Source: Cycas panzhihuaensis
Lineage: Eukaryota; Cycadophyta
Assembly: GCA_023213395.1 (NCBI GenBank)
Contig: CM041465.1
Location: forward strand, 252,285,741 to 252,349,740
Length of the DNA stretch: 64,000 bases
Direction: 5' to 3'
Below the pieces are notes generated by a model, which was given only the letters and a program-made list of their open reading frames with translations, did no database searches and had not been told where the DNA came from. A program made the translations under genes and the position numbers. Below are positions 60,031-64,000 of this stretch, one piece after another. Positions within the stretch are counted from its first letter, which is position 1. Each line of letters begins with the position of its first letter.

Positions 60031-60042
60031 TATGAGGGAGAA
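60031..60042 (+). promoter_or_regulatory. C4 polypurine tract
   Basis: TATGAGGGAGAA immediately precedes the LTR start TGTTAGAC, in the right position to prime plus-strand cDNA. Confidence 0.82.
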
Positions 60043-60367
60043 TGTTAGACTAATGTTCATTATAGTGTATATATGTGCAAAGGTGTCTTGAAAAGCAGTA
60101 GGCCACCTCCAGCTGACTTTAATCCACCCTAATCTACCCTTGAGCCGATAAAGTAAGTCATGTATTTTAATTTGTTATTTTTTTAATATTTAACTAACAG
60201 TCAAGTTGAGGTAGTTTCTTATCTCTCCAAAATCTATATATATCTTAGGTGTACCACCTTAGTGTTTTTTAACACTACCTTCGAATATATAGAAATATTG
60301 TTATGATGCTTCAATAATGGATTGATATGTAAAGCTTTCTAATATGCTCTGTCCTTTGGAATTTACA
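60043..60367 (+). repeat. C4 3' LTR
   Basis: 325 bp, TGTTAGAC to GGAATTTACA, followed by AGAAT. Apart from a missing long TA tract (only about 10 bp at 60234-60243) it follows the 5' LTR closely. Confidence 0.9.
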
Positions 60368-60372
60368 AGAAT

Positions 60373-60870
60373 ATTAGATAGGTGACAAGCTATATATTTC
60401 TCATTTAAAAGTCTTTAAATGTGTTACTTATACTCATATTCCCAATAATAAAAGATCAAAGTTAGAAAATAAAAGTGTTAAGTACATCTTCATAGGCTAT
60501 TCAAGTAAATAAAAATCCTATAGAATATTTGATCTAATTACAAAGAAATTTTTTATAAGAAAAGATGTGATATTTGATGAAAATGTAATTTTTACATGTA
60601 AAGAAAATAAAGGAAACCTAATTTAGAACCACTTCAAAATTCATCTTCATTAAACTCAACACCAAGGTCAAGTCAAGATTCAAGTTCAACTCTAAGTTTA
60701 TCATCAATTCCAAGTGCGGAATAAGTCACAAGAACAAAATGGCTCATTAAAAGTCATAATCTAAAAGTAATGCTTAGCAAAAGCTCTAACAAAAGGTTAA
60801 CTAGATCTCAAACAAGAGTTAATTTTACATTAATGACTTAAGTAATATAAAATAATAAACCATAGACTTT
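60373..60870 (+). pseudogene. pol: C3 integrase C-terminus and linker, right fragment
   Basis: Plus strand: SHLKVFKCVTYTHIPNNKR, KSVKYIFIGYSSK, SYRIFDLITKKFF and RKDVIFDENV, the region after the copia integrase core. A Ser/Pro/Gln-rich linker follows (60640-60730). It continues the left fragment at 12357-12506. Confidence 0.86.
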
Positions 60871-61720
60871 TGAAGAAGCTTTTAATAATGAAAACTAGAT
60901 TGAAGTAATGGAAGCTAAATATACTCCTTTGATAAAAAATGAAACTTGAAATTTAGTAGAATTACCTACTGACAAAGAAGTGATTAGTATAAAATAGATA
61001 TACAAAACCAAATATAAGCCTGATAGTACTATTGACAAATATAAGGCATAACTAGTAACAAAAAGTTATGCTCAATAATAAGAAATTGACTATGAAGAAA
61101 TATTTTCTATAATTGCTAGAATAGATACAATCAGAAGTATCTTATCTTTAGTTGCTTATCAAGGTTGGACCATATATTAAATAGATCTTAAAGTAATATT
61201 TCTTAATAGTTATATTGATAAAGAAATTTATGTTACTCAACCTTAAGGATTTGAGATTTACAAAAGTAAACACTTAGTATATAAGCTAAAGAAAGGTTTA
61301 TATGAATTAAAACAAGCTCGAAGAGCTTGGTATTCTAAAATTAATATGTACTTTTAAGATAACAGATTTTTAAAAAATCATCAAATCCAAATCTATATAT
61401 CAAAACTATAGATACTTCAATCCTCATAATTATCCTTTATGTTGATGATCTCATCTATATAAGTAATAGTGATGAAATGTTCTAATAGTTTAAAGATAAC
61501 ATGAACTCAAAATTTAAAATGATAGATCTAAGATAATTACATTGTTTTCTTAGTATGATAATTTAGTAAAGTGAAACTAGCATCCATATATTACAAAGTA
61601 AATATGCCATGGACATATTAAATAAATACAACATGAGTGAGTGCAAATCAAGTTCTACTCTTGTTGAACTCAAGTTAAAGTTAAATAAAAATAAAAAATT
61701 TTATTTTAGTCAATTTTACT
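60871..61720 (+). pseudogene. pol: C3 reverse transcriptase
   Basis: FEEAFNNEN starts the domain, then VELPTDKEVISIK, DKYKA-stop-LVTKSYAQ, FLNSYIDKEIYVTQP, VYKLKKGLYELKQARRAWYS. The catalytic YVDDLIYISNS is read in a shifted frame at about 61438-61470. Stops are dense (more than ten). Confidence 0.86.
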
Positions 61721-62340
61721 TTATATAATTAATTGATAGGAAACTTGATTTACTTTATGAATACTCATCTAGACATTGCACATACAGTGAATTTAACTTA
61801 AAAATACATGTCATAACCAAAATAAGAACATTAAGAAGAAGTAAAGAGAATCATGAGATACATCGAAAGAATATTGAATTATGGATTACAATTATTTCAT
61901 CAAATGAATTCAAGTTAATTGGTTATTTAAATGTAGATTAAGTAGGTGATGTTGAAGATAGAAAATTAATTTTTGGATATGTATTCAACATTAGTTCATC
62001 ACCAATACCCTAGAACACAAAGAAACAACTAACAATTTCTATATTTACAACAAAAGTCAAATACAAAGCAATTGAATCAACAAGAAAACAAGTAATATGG
62101 CTTAAAAGAATTTTTAAAAACCTTCATCAACCTTAGCAAGAACCAACATTGATCTTTTATGATAATCAAAGTATAATACAAATGACCAAAACTCTAGTTG
62201 TTCATAACAAAATAAAACATATTGATATCAAATATCATTACATCAAAGAATTCATCCAAGTTCAACATGTTCAAATTTAATATTATAAGACAAAAGACTA
62301 GATTATAGATATTTTTACTAAAGCATTGTCAAAGGCCAAG
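61721..62340 (+). pseudogene. pol: C3 RNase H
   Basis: LIGNLIYFMNTHLDIAH-like residues precede EEVKRIMRYIERILNYGLQL. The D-W-x-G-D block and the ST-EAEY block follow in shifted frames, then KHIDIKYHYIKEFIQ and the end motif with IFTKALSKAKH at about 62310-62345. It runs directly into the polypurine tract. Confidence 0.82.
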
Positions 62341-62395
62341 CATCTCTAACTCAAATAAAATCTTAGTATACAACCAAATATATATTATAGGAGAG

Positions 62396-62641
62396 TATTA
62401 GAATATAATACACATTCAATATAATTAGCTAAGTAAAAGATCATGTATAATTGGTCAACATAAAGGCTAAATATTATTGGTTATAAGTGCAATAAATAAT
62501 TTTATATATGCCCATAACATGACTATGAATACATCTACAAAGAGAGATATAAAGAGATTATAATTGAAGTCCATAATAGTATTATTTTGATATTATTCTA
62601 TTGTTCCTAAGGTGTGATATCTTGTGGTTACATTTCTAACA
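62396..62641 (+). repeat. C3 3' LTR
   Basis: 246 bp from TATTAGAA to TTCTAACA with inverted ends, preceded by ATTATAGGAGAG as polypurine tract (62384-62395). Downstream, C8 gag begins abruptly. The 5' partner is outside the window or lost. Confidence 0.75.
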
Positions 62642-63540
62642 ATACTTAAGTTTAATGGTACTAATTTTGTAAATCAAACTAATAAGATGAAGCCTATTTT
62701 TATATCAAAAGATATGTAGGAGTTAATTAAATATATATATAGTATAATTGATCCTAATGCTACTATAGATGAGAAGAAGACCTTTAAGGAGAATGAAAAA
62801 AGGGACAATAAATCTAGGGCATTCATCTTCTATACTTTAGAGGACCACATCTTCCTAAGATTCAATGATATGACTATATCAAAGGAGGCATGGAATGCTT
62901 TGAAGACCACCTACGAAGGAGCTACTACAATAAAACTTCAAACACTAAGGACCAGATTAAAGAATTATAGAGTGAACAATAATGAAGGGATTAATGATTT
63001 CATAACCAAAGCATAAGACTTAGTTAATCAAATTAAGGCTTTGAGAGAAGTTATTAGTAAACAAAAAAATGTTCAAAAAAATTCTAAGTTGTCTTAGTGA
63101 CATTAAGAGAATTGAGATAGTAACTACAAATATTAAGTTCTATAAAGATCTTACAATACTCAAGGTTAATCAACTTAGTAATATGTTATTAGTTGTTAAA
63201 GAGAAGAAAGTTAGTAGTAAGTCCTTAGAATATGCATTTACCACTAAAACAGAGATTAAGTCATCTTATGAAGGTTAAAGTTCTAGGGAAAGAGGTCAAT
63301 CTTCTAGAGGAAGAGGATAACATTTTAGAAACTAATGGCAATTTCATCAAGGATAAGGTTAATTTTATCAAGGTCAAGGTCAATACCATGAAGGACAAGG
63401 TCATGGACAAAGATAATTCTATTAAGGCCAATTTAATCAAGGTTAAGGATAAGGTTTTAGACCTCAAGGAAGAGGTAGAGGACAGAGACTAAGGAAAAGG
63501 AGTCTTAGAGGTAGAAGAAGAGAAATAATATAATGTTTAT
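62642..63540 (+). pseudogene. gag: C8 gag with Gly/Gln-rich basic region
   Basis: LKFNGTNFV, IFYTLEDHIFLRFNDMTIS, KEAWNALKTTYEGATTIKLQ, GINDFITKA then a stop, and DLVNQIKAL follow the family pattern. After a shift, 63069-63278 gives KILSCLSDIKRIEIV and LTILKVNQLSNMLLVVKEKK. 63280-63500 encodes, in one frame, a repetitive Gly/Gln/Tyr/Arg tract (FYQGQGQYHEGQGHGQR and RPQGRGRGQR are visible) with TAA in place of CAA codons. It resembles RGG-type RNA-binding tails, and this copy has it upstream of the knuckle. Confidence 0.83.
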
Positions 63541-64000
63541 ATTACCATTGAAATGGACACTTAGAAAATAATTATTTTATAATAAGATCCAACATGCAAA
63601 AAGGAGCAGTAAATATAGTAGTTAAAGAACAAAGGAAGACTGAAAGACATTTTCTATCAAGTTTAATGACCAATGAAAAGGAGGATATTTGGTATATTGA
63701 TTCAAGTTGCTCTACTCATATGATACATAGGAAAGAATAGGTTAAAGAGTTGGATAATGTTCAAATAAGTAAAATCATATTTAGGGATACTAATATTCAA
63801 GCTATAATAGGTAAATGGAACGTAGCCATCCAAATAGATTTAAAAGAGACTAAGTGCATTAATAATATACTTCATATTCTTGTACTAAAAAAAGATTTTA
63901 TTATTAGCTAGATAAATGATGAAACAAGAGTATTAAGTTATCTTTCACAATGGTGAGTGCATCATTAGGGATAAGTTAAAGAATGAGGAAATAGTTGTTA
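63541..64000 (+). pseudogene. pol: C8 knuckle remnant and protease
   Basis: The knuckle is nearly gone (YYH-stop-NGHLENNYF, cysteines to tyrosine). After KTERHFLSSLMTNEKEDI comes WYIDSSCSTHMIH, the protease site with D-S-G as D-S-S. The protein continues through ISKIIFRDTNIQAIIGKWNV and ETKCINNILHILVLKK to the window edge. Confidence 0.8.

Larger units (their letters stand above)
62642..64000 (+). mobile_element. C8: Ty1/copia fragment, running off the right edge
   Basis: Plus-strand gag, knuckle and protease of another copia copy, into which C3 inserted about ten codons after the usual gag start. Its LTR and leader would lie to the left of C3 and are not in the window. Confidence 0.82.

Overview
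The window looks like nuclear DNA of a seed plant: AT-rich, with no host gene, rRNA or tRNA gene that I can support. Almost all of it is decayed LTR retrotransposon. The copia primer-binding sites match plant initiator tRNA-Met (TGGTATCAGAGC or decayed forms), and the polyproteins are plant Ty1/copia and Ty3/gypsy. Most former CAA, CAG, CGA and TGG codons that are now stops fit C-to-T decay of methylated, silenced elements. The great age and nesting would suit a large plant genome, possibly a gymnosperm, but the species cannot be fixed from the sequence.

Layout. C1 (copia, minus, 1 to about 9345) enters from the left edge already in reverse transcriptase. A 3.0 kb gag-only non-autonomous LTR element, T1 (2673-5668, minus, target duplication CTATC), sits in its gag. 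C2 (copia, plus, about 9690-12356) is 5'-truncated. C3 (copia, plus) is split into 12357-12506 and 60373-62641. Into C3 integrase went C4 (copia, plus, 12507-60367, target duplication AGAAT), whose two LTRs now lie about 47.5 kb apart.

Inside C4, in order: a (TA)n-type array of about 3.9 kb in the leader, cut in two by a complete chromovirus-like gypsy element, G1 (14729-21453, minus); then gag, protease and early integrase. C5 (copia, plus, 27882 to about 35245) follows and is fused by a deletion to C6 (copia of another lineage, minus, about 35245-47971). C6 integrase carries C7 (copia, minus, 36259-45364, target duplication GTGAT). C4 reverse transcriptase then resumes, is interrupted by G2 (48325-59372), and ends with RNase H and the 3' LTR. 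The window closes with C8 (copia, plus, gag and protease) from 62642.

The most unusual object is G2: an 11 kb Ty3/gypsy element with two inverted arms of about 3.6 kb. Each arm starts at the same LTR end (TATTTCCC) and runs inward through a primer-binding site. The whole is bounded by an ATAAT duplication, so it appears to have integrated as a palindromic cDNA rather than being rearranged later. The second point is the (TA)n tract: comparison of C4's own two LTRs shows TA repeats changing length after insertion. No element here looks able to move by itself; the elements are a layered record of insertions, deletions and repeat growth.
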